From assembly GCA_021813555.1 (NCBI GenBank), contig JAKAKG010000038.1:1-45719 (forward strand): 45,719 nucleotides of DNA, written 5' to 3'. Positions 34,099-42,461 of this stretch are shown here, one piece after another. The notes below the pieces were generated by a model. The model saw only the letters and a program-made list of their open reading frames with translations. It was not told the origin of the DNA and made no database searches. Source of the stretch: Acidobacteriota bacterium. Lineage in GTDB: Bacteria > Acidobacteriota > UBA4820 > DSQY01. The stretch's first letter is position 1; each line of letters opens with the position of its first letter. The position numbers and the translations under genes were made by a program.

Positions 34099-35487
34099 AT
34101 GAAGGCTGACGCGGTGAGGCTTCCGGAAGAGCTCCAGGCCCCAGCCCTGACAGCGGGGCTCGTGACGTCGGGAAACCTGGACGATCAGGTCCTCACGTTC
34201 GCCTTCAAGAAGCCCCCACGGGCCTGGTACATTGGGTTTGCCATTACGAGCAGCGTCATGACGCTCGGGCTGGTTCTTCTCGGATATACGGCGGCCGTGG
34301 GCATCGGTGTGTGGGGCAACACCAACCCCGTCTTCTGGGCCTTCGCCATCATCAACTTCGTGTTCTGGGTTGGAATTGGCCACGCCGGCACCCTCATCTC
34401 GGCCATCCTCTTCCTGTTCCGCAAGCGCTGGCGCAACGCCATAGCTCGCTTCGCTGAAGCCATGACCATCTTCGCGGTCATGTGTGCGGGCATCTTTCCC
34501 CTCATCCACGTCGGTCGGCCGTGGCTTGCCTATTTTCTCTTCCCTTACCCGAATCAGCGCGCCGTCTGGCCCAACTTCCGTTCGCCCCTCCTGTGGGACG
34601 TCTTCGCCGTGAGCACCTATTTCAGCGTCTCGCTGCTCTTCTGGTATCTCGGACTGCTTCCCGACATCGCCTCCATGCGGGACCGGGCCACGGGGAAAGT
34701 CAGGAAGGCCGTCTACTCGGTGCTCTGCCTCGGGTGGCGGGGCGCCAACTCGCACTGGAACCACTTCGAGAAGGCGTATCTGCTCCTGGCGGGATTGGCC
34801 ACGGGCCTCGTCTTATCGGTCCACAGCGTGGTTTCCTTCGACTTCGCCGTATCTCTGGTTCCCGGCTGGCACATGACCATCTTCCCGCCCTACTTCGTTA
34901 CCGGGGCCATCTTCGCGGGTTTCGCCATGGTCCTCATGGTGCTCATCGTGGTGCGCGAGACCATGGACATGAAGAACCTGATCACGGACTACCACCTCGA
35001 TGTCATGAGCAGGGTCATCCTCGCCATGTCCTGCCTCATGGGGTACGCCTACCTCATGGAGGGTTTCACGGCCTGGTACTCCATGAATCAGTTCCTCCAC
35101 TCCATCTTCACGAATTACTTCATCGGAGCCTACTGGTGGACGGGCTGGCTGACCGTGGCCTGCAACGTTTTGATTCCACAGCTCTTCTGGTTCAAAAAGT
35201 GCCGGCAGAGCTACGTTTGGATGATCGTGATCGCCCTTGCGGTGACGACGGGGATGTGGTTCGAGCGCTTCGTCATCATCGTGGTGTCGCTGCATCACGA
35301 CTTCCTGCCGGCCTCGTGGCACCTCTACAAGCCCACCCTCGTGGACTACGGCATCCTGCTCGGGTCCTTCGGCCTCTTCTTCACGATGGTCCTTCTTTTC
35401 GCCCGCGTTCTTCCGGTGATCGCCACCACCGAAATGAAGGGCATCCTCCCCGGTGCGCAGCCACATGCAGTGAAAAGTGAGGAGTGA
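34099..35487 (+). CDS. actC: Alternative Complex III NrfD-like membrane subunit ActC
   Basis: 462 aa. About ten membrane helices with the NrfD/PsrC pattern (WVGIGHAGTLISAILFLFRK, FEKAYLLLAGLATGLVLSVH, FDFAVSLVPGWHMTIFPPYF). The quinol-binding and proton-channel subunit of ACIII. The ATG at 34099 gives a typical start (MKADAVRLPEELQAP); in-frame codons back to 34027 would encode part of the intergenic repeat. The last codons (VKSEE and the stop) are encoded by the GTGAGGA array that follows, an odd C-terminus created by the repeat. Confidence 0.93.
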   Translation: MKADAVRLPEELQAPALTAGLVTSGNLDDQVLTFAFKKPPRAWYIGFAITSSVMTLGLVLLGYTAAVGIGVWGNTNPVFWAFAIINFVFWVGIGHAGTLISAILFLFRKRWRNAIARFAEAMTIFAVMCAGIFPLIHVGRPWLAYFLFPYPNQRAVWPNFRSPLLWDVFAVSTYFSVSLLFWYLGLLPDIASMRDRATGKVRKAVYSVLCLGWRGANSHWNHFEKAYLLLAGLATGLVLSVHSVVSFDFAVSLVPGWHMTIFPPYFVTGAIFAGFAMVLMVLIVVRETMDMKNLITDYHLDVMSRVILAMSCLMGYAYLMEGFTAWYSMNQFLHSIFTNYFIGAYWWTGWLTVACNVLIPQLFWFKKCRQSYVWMIVIALAVTTGMWFERFVIIVVSLHHDFLPASWHLYKPTLVDYGILLGSFGLFFTMVLLFARVLPVIATTEMKGILPGAQPHAVKSEE

Positions 35488-35520
35488 GGAGTGAGGAGTG
35501 AGGAGTGAGGAGTGAGGAGA
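35477..35520. repeat. Heptamer tandem repeat, six perfect GTGAGGA copies
   Basis: Six exact units from 35477 to 35518, then GA and an AAAAGG tail. The actC stop codon TGA (35485-35487) lies inside the second unit. The gap to actD-actE (35488-35633) holds only this array, an A/G-rich stretch and the octamer repeat at 35571. Confidence 0.9.
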
Positions 35521-35570
35521 AAAGGATGGGAACAGGGAGCCGGGGAAAGCATGGGGGAGCCATGGGTACT

Positions 35571-35602
35571 CCTAGTCCCTCAGTCACCGAGTCACCTAGT
35601 CA
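35571..35602. repeat. Octamer tandem repeat (CCTAGTCA type)
   Basis: Four 8-nt units: CCTAGTCC, CTCAGTCA, CCGAGTCA and CCTAGTCA. Same 8-nt period as the repeats at 3860 and 10939 but with another unit sequence. Confidence 0.75.
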
Positions 35603-35633
35603 CGTCAACTGGAAGCGGGGAGCAGAGAGCTGA

Positions 35634-36830
35634 ATGATGACGCAACCCAAGAGCGGCGACACGTTTGGGGTCGTGGGGCTGTTCGAGAGCGCGGATGCCC
35701 TCATGGCGGCGATTTCCAAGGTGCGCGAGGCTGGGCTGGGCAAGGTGGAAGCCTACACGCCCTACCCGGTTCACGGTCTGGACAAGGCCCTGGGACAAAG
35801 ACGGTCCCCCCTGGGCGGGATGGTCATGATCATGGGCGTTCTTGGCGCGCTCACGGCCTTCCTCTTCCAGTGGTGGATCAGCGGTATTGATTATCCCATC
35901 GTCACGGGGGGCAAGGCGCCCACCTCCTGGCAGGCCTTCGTCCCCATCATGTTCGAGGTGACGGTCCTCTTCGCCACGTTTACGGCGGGGCTGGGCATGC
36001 TTTTCTTCCTGAACAAGCTGCCTTTCTTCGGCCACCCCGTCCTTCACGCCAAAGCCATCTCGGCGATCACGCGCGACCGGTTCGGCCTCGCCATCGAAGC
36101 GGAGGGCGACGCCTTCGACGTGGCGGCGGCGGTTCGAGCCCTTGAATCGGCGGGGGCGCGGCCCATCGAGGTGATCTCCGTGCCCTCGTTCAGCGGGCCC
36201 ATGACCGCCAGGTACTTGGAGCGGAGCCTCTTGGGAATCGCCATCGCCTGCGCCGTTTCGGGCTATGCCACATACTGGGCGGTAAAGCTGTTCCCCGTCC
36301 TTCCGCCCACCTCCCACATGCTCGTTCAGCCCAGACTCGATCCCCAGAAGCCCAGCGCCTTTTTCAAGGACGGCCACGGCATGCAGCTTCCCGTTCCGGG
36401 CACTGTGGCTCGGGGATACCTGCCCTTGGGCGTCACGTCGCAAGAAGAAGCGGCCACCCTGGTGAACCCTTTGGCCGTGACCCAGAAGGTTCTCGAGGAG
36501 GGGAGGCAGGCCTACATGAACCACTGCGTGGTCTGCCACGGGCCTTTGGCCAACGGCGTTCCCACCCTCACGAGCGCCTACGGCGCCAAGCCCGCGAACC
36601 TGCAAGCGCAGCAATTTCGTGAGTATCCGGACGGCAAGATCTACTGGGCCATCGTCATGGGCAAGAACGCCATGCCCTCCTACGCGGCGGACCTGAGCGA
36701 GGATGATCGCTGGGCGGTGATCCACTACCTACGAGCTCTTCAGCGGGCGCAGAACGCCAAGCCGGGAGACTTGGCCGGCGTAAAGTTTGAAGCGGGAAGC
36801 GGACAAGGATCAGAGGGGAAGGCGCCATGA
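35634..36830 (+). CDS. actDE: Fused ActD-ActE: DUF3341 membrane subunit joined to a monoheme cytochrome c
   Basis: 398 aa. Residues 1 to about 190 are ActD: a ferredoxin-like region beginning FGVVGLFESADALMAA, two membrane helices (GGMVMIMGVLGALTAFLF and VPIMFEVTVLFATFTAGLG), then FDVAAAVRALESAGARPIEV. A third helix (LLGIAIACAVSGYATYWAVK) leads to the ActE cytochrome with heme motif CVVCH (near 301) and an axial Met in GKNAMPSYAA. In described ACIII operons actD and actE are usually separate; here one uninterrupted frame encodes both. Two adjacent ATGs (35634 and 35637) are possible. The stop overlaps the actF start (ATGA). Confidence 0.9.
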   Translation: MMTQPKSGDTFGVVGLFESADALMAAISKVREAGLGKVEAYTPYPVHGLDKALGQRRSPLGGMVMIMGVLGALTAFLFQWWISGIDYPIVTGGKAPTSWQAFVPIMFEVTVLFATFTAGLGMLFFLNKLPFFGHPVLHAKAISAITRDRFGLAIEAEGDAFDVAAAVRALESAGARPIEVISVPSFSGPMTARYLERSLLGIAIACAVSGYATYWAVKLFPVLPPTSHMLVQPRLDPQKPSAFFKDGHGMQLPVPGTVARGYLPLGVTSQEEAATLVNPLAVTQKVLEEGRQAYMNHCVVCHGPLANGVPTLTSAYGAKPANLQAQQFREYPDGKIYWAIVMGKNAMPSYAADLSEDDRWAVIHYLRALQRAQNAKPGDLAGVKFEAGSGQGSEGKAP

Positions 36831-37975
36831 CCGGATCGAAGACGAGCACCGGCCAGGTTCTTTGGGGCGCGGCCGCTCTGGGGCTCATGGGCGTGGTTGC
36901 CGCGTACCCCGTGGCGGGCCCCGCGAGGTTCTGGGCGAACTGGCTCCTCTGGTTCCTCTTCCTGCTCACCATCGCCATGGGATCCCTGTTCATCGTGGCC
37001 CTCGAACACCTGGTGGGTTCACGGTGGAGCGTGCCCCTGCGCCGCATCCCCGAACGCCTCTCGACCCTCCTCCTGCCGGCCGTACCCATGGCCCTCGTGG
37101 CCCTGGGCGCCCTTCCCGTCCTCTACCCGGGCACCAGGCCGGAAGCGGCCCACGATCCGGTTCTTGCGGGGAAGGCCTTCTGGCTCAGCACGCCCTTTGT
37201 TTCCACCAGGGTGGTGCTCTGTCTGGCCCTTTGGCTCGTGGGAGTCGCCGTTCTCACGGGAGGGTCCCTCCGCCAGGACCGAACGCGCGACCCGGGTTTC
37301 AACGTGAAAGCCCGCCGCTTCGCCCCGGCGTTCCTTGCCATCTTCGCCCTCACCCTCACCCTCGTGGCCTTTGACTGGATCTCGGCCCTCGAGCCTAAAT
37401 GGTATAGCGACATTTTCGGCGTGTATCTCTTCGCCGGAACCTTCCTGGCCGCCCTCGCCGCCACGGCCGCATCGGTGGTGTACCTCAAGGACAGGGGCAG
37501 GCTGGAAGGGGTTCGCCCCGCCCACCTCTATAACCTCGGTGCCTATCTCTTCGCCTTCACCGTCTTCTGGTCGTATATCGCCTTCGCCCAGTACCTCCTC
37601 ATGTGGTACGGAGACATGCCCGAGGAGGTCTTCTGGTACAAGGAGCGTTTGGCGGGACCCTGGCTGGGTGTGGCCCTCCTGCTCGGCGTCGTGCATTTTC
37701 TCATTCCCTTCTTCGCCCTGATCCCGAGAGACGCCAAGGAGGACACCCGGCGGCTTTTCTGGGTGGCCGTGCTCATGCTCGTGGCCCACGTGCTGGATCT
37801 CTACTGGCTCATCTTTCCCGTCCTGGGACCGCCCCGCTTGTTCTGGCCCGAGCTGAGCTTCGCCCTCTTCTTCATCAGCGGCGGGCTCCTCTGGGTCCGG
37901 GCCGCCATGGAGCGGGGCGAAGACATGCCGGCGGGCGATCCCTTCCTTCGCGAGGGACTGGAGTTTCGGCTATGA
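36827..37975 (+). CDS. actF: Alternative Complex III NrfD-like membrane subunit ActF
   Basis: 382 aa, about ten membrane helices, the shorter second NrfD-type subunit that pairs with ActC in the complex. Landmarks are FDWISALEPKWYSDIFGVYL, FWSYIAFAQYLLMWYGDMPE and DLYWLIFPVL. ATGA overlaps at both ends couple it to actDE and to the following cytochrome gene. Confidence 0.92.
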   Translation: MTGSKTSTGQVLWGAAALGLMGVVAAYPVAGPARFWANWLLWFLFLLTIAMGSLFIVALEHLVGSRWSVPLRRIPERLSTLLLPAVPMALVALGALPVLYPGTRPEAAHDPVLAGKAFWLSTPFVSTRVVLCLALWLVGVAVLTGGSLRQDRTRDPGFNVKARRFAPAFLAIFALTLTLVAFDWISALEPKWYSDIFGVYLFAGTFLAALAATAASVVYLKDRGRLEGVRPAHLYNLGAYLFAFTVFWSYIAFAQYLLMWYGDMPEEVFWYKERLAGPWLGVALLLGVVHFLIPFFALIPRDAKEDTRRLFWVAVLMLVAHVLDLYWLIFPVLGPPRLFWPELSFALFFISGGLLWVRAAMERGEDMPAGDPFLREGLEFRL

Positions 37976-38874
37976 TCGAAGCCTATGTCACGAGGGAGGA
38001 ACTGCGGCGCCTCCTTTCCGCCCTCCTCGTGGTGATCATTTTCATCTGTCTCGTGGCGCTCTTCGCCTTCCTCATCATTCCTGGAACGCGCAACGCCAAT
38101 GCCCCCATAGCCGTTCCCGCGGTCAATCCGCCGCAGGGGCAGACGGGATGGCTCGACGTCACCGAGTATCCGCCCGAGGCGGGATACACGGTGCCGCCCG
38201 TGGATCCGAAGACGGTCATGACGCCGACTCCCGCGCTCCTGGCCCGGGGCAAGGTCCTCTTCGAGCAGAACTGCGTGGCCTGCCACGGCCCGGAAGGCCA
38301 CGGCGACGGCCCGGCCGCCAAAGGGCTCAATCCGCCGCCTCGAAACTTCAGCCAGCCAACCGGCTGGATCAACGGCTACCAGATCGAAGGCATATGGAAA
38401 ACGCTCCAAGAGGGCGTCAAGGGAAGCGCCATGGTGGAGTATGACTACCTCTCCACGAAGGATCGCATGGCCCTCGTGCACTATGTGCAGTCGCTTGGAG
38501 ACTTCAGCCACGGGCCGGAGGACCCGGCCAAACTCGCGGCCCTCGCCAAGCTCTTCGCTTCGGCCGGCCAGGTGGTGCCCCCCAAGATTCCGGTTTCCAT
38601 GGCCATGGCCAAGCTGGAAGAAGAGTATGTGGCTCCCGCGCCGCTGTGGAATCTGGCCGGGGCGCCGGCCTTGGCGCGGCGGTCCATTCTCGATCCGGCC
38701 CGGGCCGCCAGGACTCTCGCGGGACTCTCCGGCTGGCGGACCGACGAGAGGTCCATGGCGAGAGAACTCGTTCGCGGGGCCCCGGCCAACGGGTTCAGCC
38801 CTGCGGTGGCAACCTACACGCCGGAGCAGTGGAGAGACCTGCACTCGCAGCTGGAGGGCATTGCAAGCCCATGA
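37972..38874 (+). CDS. Membrane-anchored monoheme cytochrome c of the ACIII-caa3 operon
   Basis: 300 aa. The ATG at 37972 overlaps the actF stop. One N-terminal membrane helix (LLSALLVVIIFICLVALFAF) is followed by a periplasmic cytochrome c domain with FEQNCVACHGPEGHGDG and, later, GSAMVEYDYL as the possible Met ligand region. The C-terminal 100 residues have no recognised domain. Its place between actF and the oxidase genes suggests it carries electrons from ActA/ActE to CuA of subunit II, alongside the heme fused to that subunit. It could instead be a structural extra subunit; I cannot decide from sequence. Confidence 0.85.
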   Translation: MIEAYVTREELRRLLSALLVVIIFICLVALFAFLIIPGTRNANAPIAVPAVNPPQGQTGWLDVTEYPPEAGYTVPPVDPKTVMTPTPALLARGKVLFEQNCVACHGPEGHGDGPAAKGLNPPPRNFSQPTGWINGYQIEGIWKTLQEGVKGSAMVEYDYLSTKDRMALVHYVQSLGDFSHGPEDPAKLAALAKLFASAGQVVPPKIPVSMAMAKLEEEYVAPAPLWNLAGAPALARRSILDPARAARTLAGLSGWRTDERSMARELVRGAPANGFSPAVATYTPEQWRDLHSQLEGIASP

Positions 38875-38936
38875 GAAGCGTTACCAATTTGGATCAGCCG
38901 TCTAAGTTCTTTCCAATCGCCGCAGGGGCCGAGAAC

Positions 38937-39776
38937 ATGAAGAAAATGTTGGTCACGTGCAGTCTCGTGGTTACCGTGCTGGCGGCGAGTTCGGGCCTTC
39001 GCGCCGCTTCTGGGGCGGGGTCGCCTGGAGCGTCCGCCGGATCCTCGCCCCCCCTGGCACCCGGTGCGGTGGGCATGGACGAGAAGCTCGGCGGGCAGGT
39101 ACCCATGGACCTTGTCCTGAAGGACGAGGAGGGGAATCCGGTGACCCTCGGATCCCTCATCAACAAGCCCACGATCCTGACCCTGAACTTTTTTCGGTGC
39201 ACGGGCATCTGCACGCCCCTGCTCAACGGGCTGGCGGAGGCCATCAACCAGTTGCCCTTGGAGCCGGGCAGGGATTACCAGGTCATCACCGTGAGTTTTG
39301 ACGAGCGAGACACGCCCGAGATGGCTCTCGCCAAGCGCACCAACTACCTCAAGCAGATTCAGAAGCCTTTCCCGCCCACCGCGTGGCGCTTCCTCACGGG
39401 GCCCGCGGAGGCCACCCAAGCGCTGTGTGACTCGGTGGGATTCAAGTTCAAGCGCCAGGGCGACCAGTTCGTCCACCCCGGGGCCATCATCCTCCTGTCG
39501 CCCCAAGGAAGGGTGACCCGCTACATGTACGGCATCACCTTCCTGCCGGCGGACCTCCAGATGGCCGTGCAGGAAGCGGCCCGCGGCGAGGCGAGGCCCA
39601 CCATCAACAAGTTCTTGCTGTTCTGCTTCAGCTACGATCCCGCGGGGCACCGGTATGTTTTCAGCATCACCAGAGTCGTCGGCACCGTGGTCGTCCTCAC
39701 GGCGGCGGCTTTCGTGGCGTTCCTCGTGTTCTCCGGGCGCCGGGCCAAACAGACCTCGGCACAGGAGCTCCCATGA
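38937..39776 (+). CDS. SCO1/SenC-family copper chaperone
   Basis: 279 aa. A signal peptide (MKKMLVTCSLVVTVLAASSG), then a thioredoxin-like fold with the copper motif FRCTGIC (CxxxC) and the distal His in FVHPGAI. An unusual C-terminal membrane helix (VVGTVVVLTAAAFVAFLVF) follows. Sco proteins deliver copper to the CuA site of oxidase subunit II. An in-frame ATG at 38871 overlaps the upstream stop and is an alternative start; I prefer 38937 because the signal peptide begins there. The stop overlaps ctaD (ATGA). Confidence 0.9.
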   Translation: MKKMLVTCSLVVTVLAASSGLRAASGAGSPGASAGSSPPLAPGAVGMDEKLGGQVPMDLVLKDEEGNPVTLGSLINKPTILTLNFFRCTGICTPLLNGLAEAINQLPLEPGRDYQVITVSFDERDTPEMALAKRTNYLKQIQKPFPPTAWRFLTGPAEATQALCDSVGFKFKRQGDQFVHPGAIILLSPQGRVTRYMYGITFLPADLQMAVQEAARGEARPTINKFLLFCFSYDPAGHRYVFSITRVVGTVVVLTAAAFVAFLVFSGRRAKQTSAQELP

Positions 39777-41404
39777 GCGCGCCATCAGCCACGGCCTCTG
39801 CGTCCGAGCCAAGCTTCCTGGTGGATCAGGGCCCGAGGCACGGCCTGCTGGCCTGGCTCACCACCACCGACCACAAGCGCATCGGCCTGATGTACCTGGC
39901 CGCCATGGTCACCTTCTTCTTCACGGGAGCGACCATCGGCATCTTCATGCGGCTGGTGCAACTCTCCTCCTTGAGCCACATGATGACGGCGCAGACCTAC
40001 AACGCGCTCTTCACGGTGCACGGCGTCATCATGATCTTCCTCTTCGTGATCCCCGGGCTTCCCGCCGTCTTTGGAAACTTCTTCCTTCCCCTGCAGATCG
40101 GCGCCAGGGACGTGGCCTTCCCCAGGCTCAATCTCGCCTCCTGGTACTTCTTCATGGCGGGGGCCGTACTGGCTATTACGAGCCTCTTCACGGGGGGCGG
40201 GCCTCCCGATACGGGCTGGACCTTCTATGCCCCCTTCAGCATCAAGACGGGCACCAACGTGACCCTCGCCGTCTTCGCGGCCTTCGTGCTGGGGTTCTCG
40301 TCCATGCTCACGGGCGTCAACTTCATCACCACGATCCACCGGATGCGCGCCCCGGGCATGAAGTGGTTTCGGATGCCCCTCTTCTGCTGGAGCCTTTACG
40401 CAACGGCGTGGGTGCAGATCTTGGCCACGCCCGTCCTCGCCATCACGCTGGTCCTCGTGATTTTGGAGCGGCTGTTCGGCATCGGTATTTTCGATCCTGC
40501 CAAGGGAGGCGACCCGCTCCTTTACCAGCACCTCTTCTGGATCTACTCCCACCCCGCGGTGTACATCATGATCCTGCCGGCCATGGGAGCCATCACGGAG
40601 ATCATTCCCACCTTCGCCCGGCGCACCATCTTCGGCTACAAGGCCATCGCCTTTTCGTCCATGGCCATCGCCGGCGTGGGATCGCTCGTGTGGGGCCACC
40701 ACATGTTCACCAGCGGCATGAGCCTTACTGGCGACATGATCTTCTCCCTCCTCACCATGATCGTGGCCGTTCCCAGCGCCATCAAGGTCTTCAACTGGAC
40801 GGCCACCCTCTACAAGGGATCCATCGATTTTCAGCCGCCTCTCCTGTACGCCCTCACGTTCATCTTCCTCTTCTGCATCGGAGGGCTCACGGGCGTCATG
40901 CAGGGGGCCCTCGCCGTAAACCAGCACGTGCATGACACCTACTTCATCGTGGGGCACTTCCACTACGTCATGTTCGGCGGGACGGGGATCGCCTTTTTCG
41001 CGGCGCTCCTCTACTGGTTTCCCAAGATGTTCGGGAAGATGTACTCCAGAAAGGTGGCCTATATCGCCTGGTTCCCCATCTTCGTCGGGTTCAACATGCT
41101 GTACTTCACCATGCTCGTGCTGGGACTGGAAGGCATGCCCCGCCGCTACTACCACCACCTGCCGCAGTTCGACACGGGCCACGTGGTGGCCACCGTGGGT
41201 TCGTGGATCCTCGTGTCCGGGCTTCTCATCCTCTTCGGCAACTTCGCCTACGCTCTTTTCAAGGGGAAGAAAGCGGGATCCAATCCGTGGGGCGGGCCGA
41301 CACTGGAGTGGACCACCGCCTCGCCGCCTCCACAGGAGAATTTCGCGACGATCCCCACCGTCACCGGCCCCCCCTATGCCTTTCCCGTAGAGCCCCGGCC
41401 ATGA
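39773..41404 (+). CDS. ctaD: caa3-type cytochrome c oxidase subunit I, A2-type
   Basis: 543 aa, twelve or more helices. It holds heme a, heme a3 and CuB. Ligand landmarks are TVHGVIMIFL (low-spin His), WIYSHPAVYIMILP (CuB His cross-linked to Tyr), WGHHMF (CuB His pair) and HDTYFIVGHFHYV (His ligands and Mg-site HD). The YSHP motif replaces the GHPEV glutamate of A1 enzymes, which marks an A2-type oxidase whose D-channel ends with Tyr-Ser. The K-channel Lys is kept in PSAIKVFNW. ATGA overlaps with the Sco gene and subunit III. Confidence 0.95.
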   Translation: MSAPSATASASEPSFLVDQGPRHGLLAWLTTTDHKRIGLMYLAAMVTFFFTGATIGIFMRLVQLSSLSHMMTAQTYNALFTVHGVIMIFLFVIPGLPAVFGNFFLPLQIGARDVAFPRLNLASWYFFMAGAVLAITSLFTGGGPPDTGWTFYAPFSIKTGTNVTLAVFAAFVLGFSSMLTGVNFITTIHRMRAPGMKWFRMPLFCWSLYATAWVQILATPVLAITLVLVILERLFGIGIFDPAKGGDPLLYQHLFWIYSHPAVYIMILPAMGAITEIIPTFARRTIFGYKAIAFSSMAIAGVGSLVWGHHMFTSGMSLTGDMIFSLLTMIVAVPSAIKVFNWTATLYKGSIDFQPPLLYALTFIFLFCIGGLTGVMQGALAVNQHVHDTYFIVGHFHYVMFGGTGIAFFAALLYWFPKMFGKMYSRKVAYIAWFPIFVGFNMLYFTMLVLGLEGMPRRYYHHLPQFDTGHVVATVGSWILVSGLLILFGNFAYALFKGKKAGSNPWGGPTLEWTTASPPPQENFATIPTVTGPPYAFPVEPRP

Positions 41405-42018
41405 GTTTGCAGGCCTCGGCCCACGCGGAACCCAGGGATGATTTCGGCGCCAAGCTCGGGATGTGGCTCTTTCTCGTCACGGAGATGATTCTCTTCGGCG
41501 GCCTCTTCATCGGCTACTCCTACATGCGCTCCAAATACCCCGCGGAGTTCCATCACGCCGGGTCCGAGCTGAACGCCACCATCGGCATCCTGAACACCCT
41601 CGTCCTGCTCACCAGCAGCCTCACGGTGGTCCTTGCCATCGTGTCGCTCCAGCGGGGAGAGAAGGGCAAGACCGTGGCTTTCCTGGGTGCCACCCTCTTC
41701 CTCGCGGCCCTCTTCCTGGTGGACAAGGGCATCGAGTGGACCGGAGAGATCGGCCGGGGCCTCTATCCCAATGCTCCGCACCTCGCCACGCTGCCTCCGG
41801 GGGAGCAGGTATTCTTCGGGCTTTACTACACCATGACGGGGCTCCACGGCCTCCACGTGTTGGCGGGCATGGGAGTCCTTGGATGGGCGCTGACGCGCGT
41901 GATGCGGGGCCGGATATCCAGGGATCACGCCGTCGTTCTGGAGAACGCCGGCCTCTACTGGCACCTGGTGGACGTCATCTGGATCTTCCTCCTGCCCCTG
42001 TTCTACTTGGCGGCGTAG
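41401..42018 (+). CDS. ctaE: Cytochrome c oxidase subunit III
   Basis: 205 aa, about five membrane helices (short subunit III type). Motifs are KLGMWLFLVTEMILFGGLFI, GLYYTMTGLHGLHVLAGMG and ENAGLYWHLVDVIWIFLLPL. The ATG at 41401 overlaps the ctaD stop. It supports proton uptake and stability of subunit I. Its stop is followed by a GTGAGGA array. Confidence 0.95.
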   Translation: MSLQASAHAEPRDDFGAKLGMWLFLVTEMILFGGLFIGYSYMRSKYPAEFHHAGSELNATIGILNTLVLLTSSLTVVLAIVSLQRGEKGKTVAFLGATLFLAALFLVDKGIEWTGEIGRGLYPNAPHLATLPPGEQVFFGLYYTMTGLHGLHVLAGMGVLGWALTRVMRGRISRDHAVVLENAGLYWHLVDVIWIFLLPLFYLAA

Positions 42019-42023
42019 GGACA

Positions 42024-42060
42024 GCGAGGAGTGAGGAGTGAGGAGTGAGGAGTGAGGAGA
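42024..42060. repeat. Heptamer tandem repeat (GCGAGGA + 4 x GTGAGGA)
   Basis: GCGAGGA then four perfect GTGAGGA units (42031-42058), ending in a GAAAGGG tail like the array at 35477. It lies 6 nt after the ctaE stop. Confidence 0.88.
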
Positions 42061-42106
42061 AAGGGAACAAGATGCAACGGCTAGCAGCGGCGGCGCAGGG
42101 GTTTCC

Positions 42107-42135
42107 TGCTTCCGGCTACCCGCTTCCCGCTCCCG
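42107..42135. repeat. Degenerate GC-rich short repeat (GCTTCCCG type)
   Basis: Units close to GCTTCCCG/GCTACCCG/GCTCCCG in loose 7-8 nt register. Between this and the heptamer array the ctaE-ctaF gap (42019-42154) holds no gene. Confidence 0.5.
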
Positions 42136-42154
42136 AACCTGCGAGGATAATCAG

Positions 42155-42457
42155 ATGACCGAGCAGACGAAGTCGATGGTGGAGCATCCAGAGGAAAGCC
42201 CCGGCTACGGAACCTTCGTGGCCGTGTGGGCGGCCCTCGTGGTCCTCACGGGGCTCCTCGTTTTCGTGAGCCATTTCGGACAGAAGGCCGCCGTATGGGG
42301 CCTGCTCACCATCACGCCCCTCAAGGCGGGGCTCGTGTTCTATTTCTTCATGCACCTCAAGTATGAGGGGCCCCTCGTGAAGGGCGTGGTGTTCGTGGCC
42401 CTGGGCACGCTCCTCATCTTTTTCGCGCTCACGTACGCCGACGTGGCGTTCAGGTAA
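42155..42457 (+). CDS. ctaF: Cytochrome c oxidase subunit IV
   Basis: 100 aa. Three membrane helices in the COX4_pro pattern: FVAVWAALVVLTGLLVFVSH, LLTITPLKAGLVFYFFMHLK with the typical FFMHLK motif, and a last helix ending ALTYADVAFR. A small structural subunit of bacterial caa3/cbo oxidases. Confidence 0.88.
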   Translation: MTEQTKSMVEHPEESPGYGTFVAVWAALVVLTGLLVFVSHFGQKAAVWGLLTITPLKAGLVFYFFMHLKYEGPLVKGVVFVALGTLLIFFALTYADVAFR

Positions 42458-42461
42458 GGCC

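Noticed and set aside
35477-35518. GTGAGGA array as a possible CRISPR or VNTR inside a gene
   Set aside because: The unit is only 7 nt with no spacers, so it is not CRISPR; apart from the last actC codons it is intergenic.
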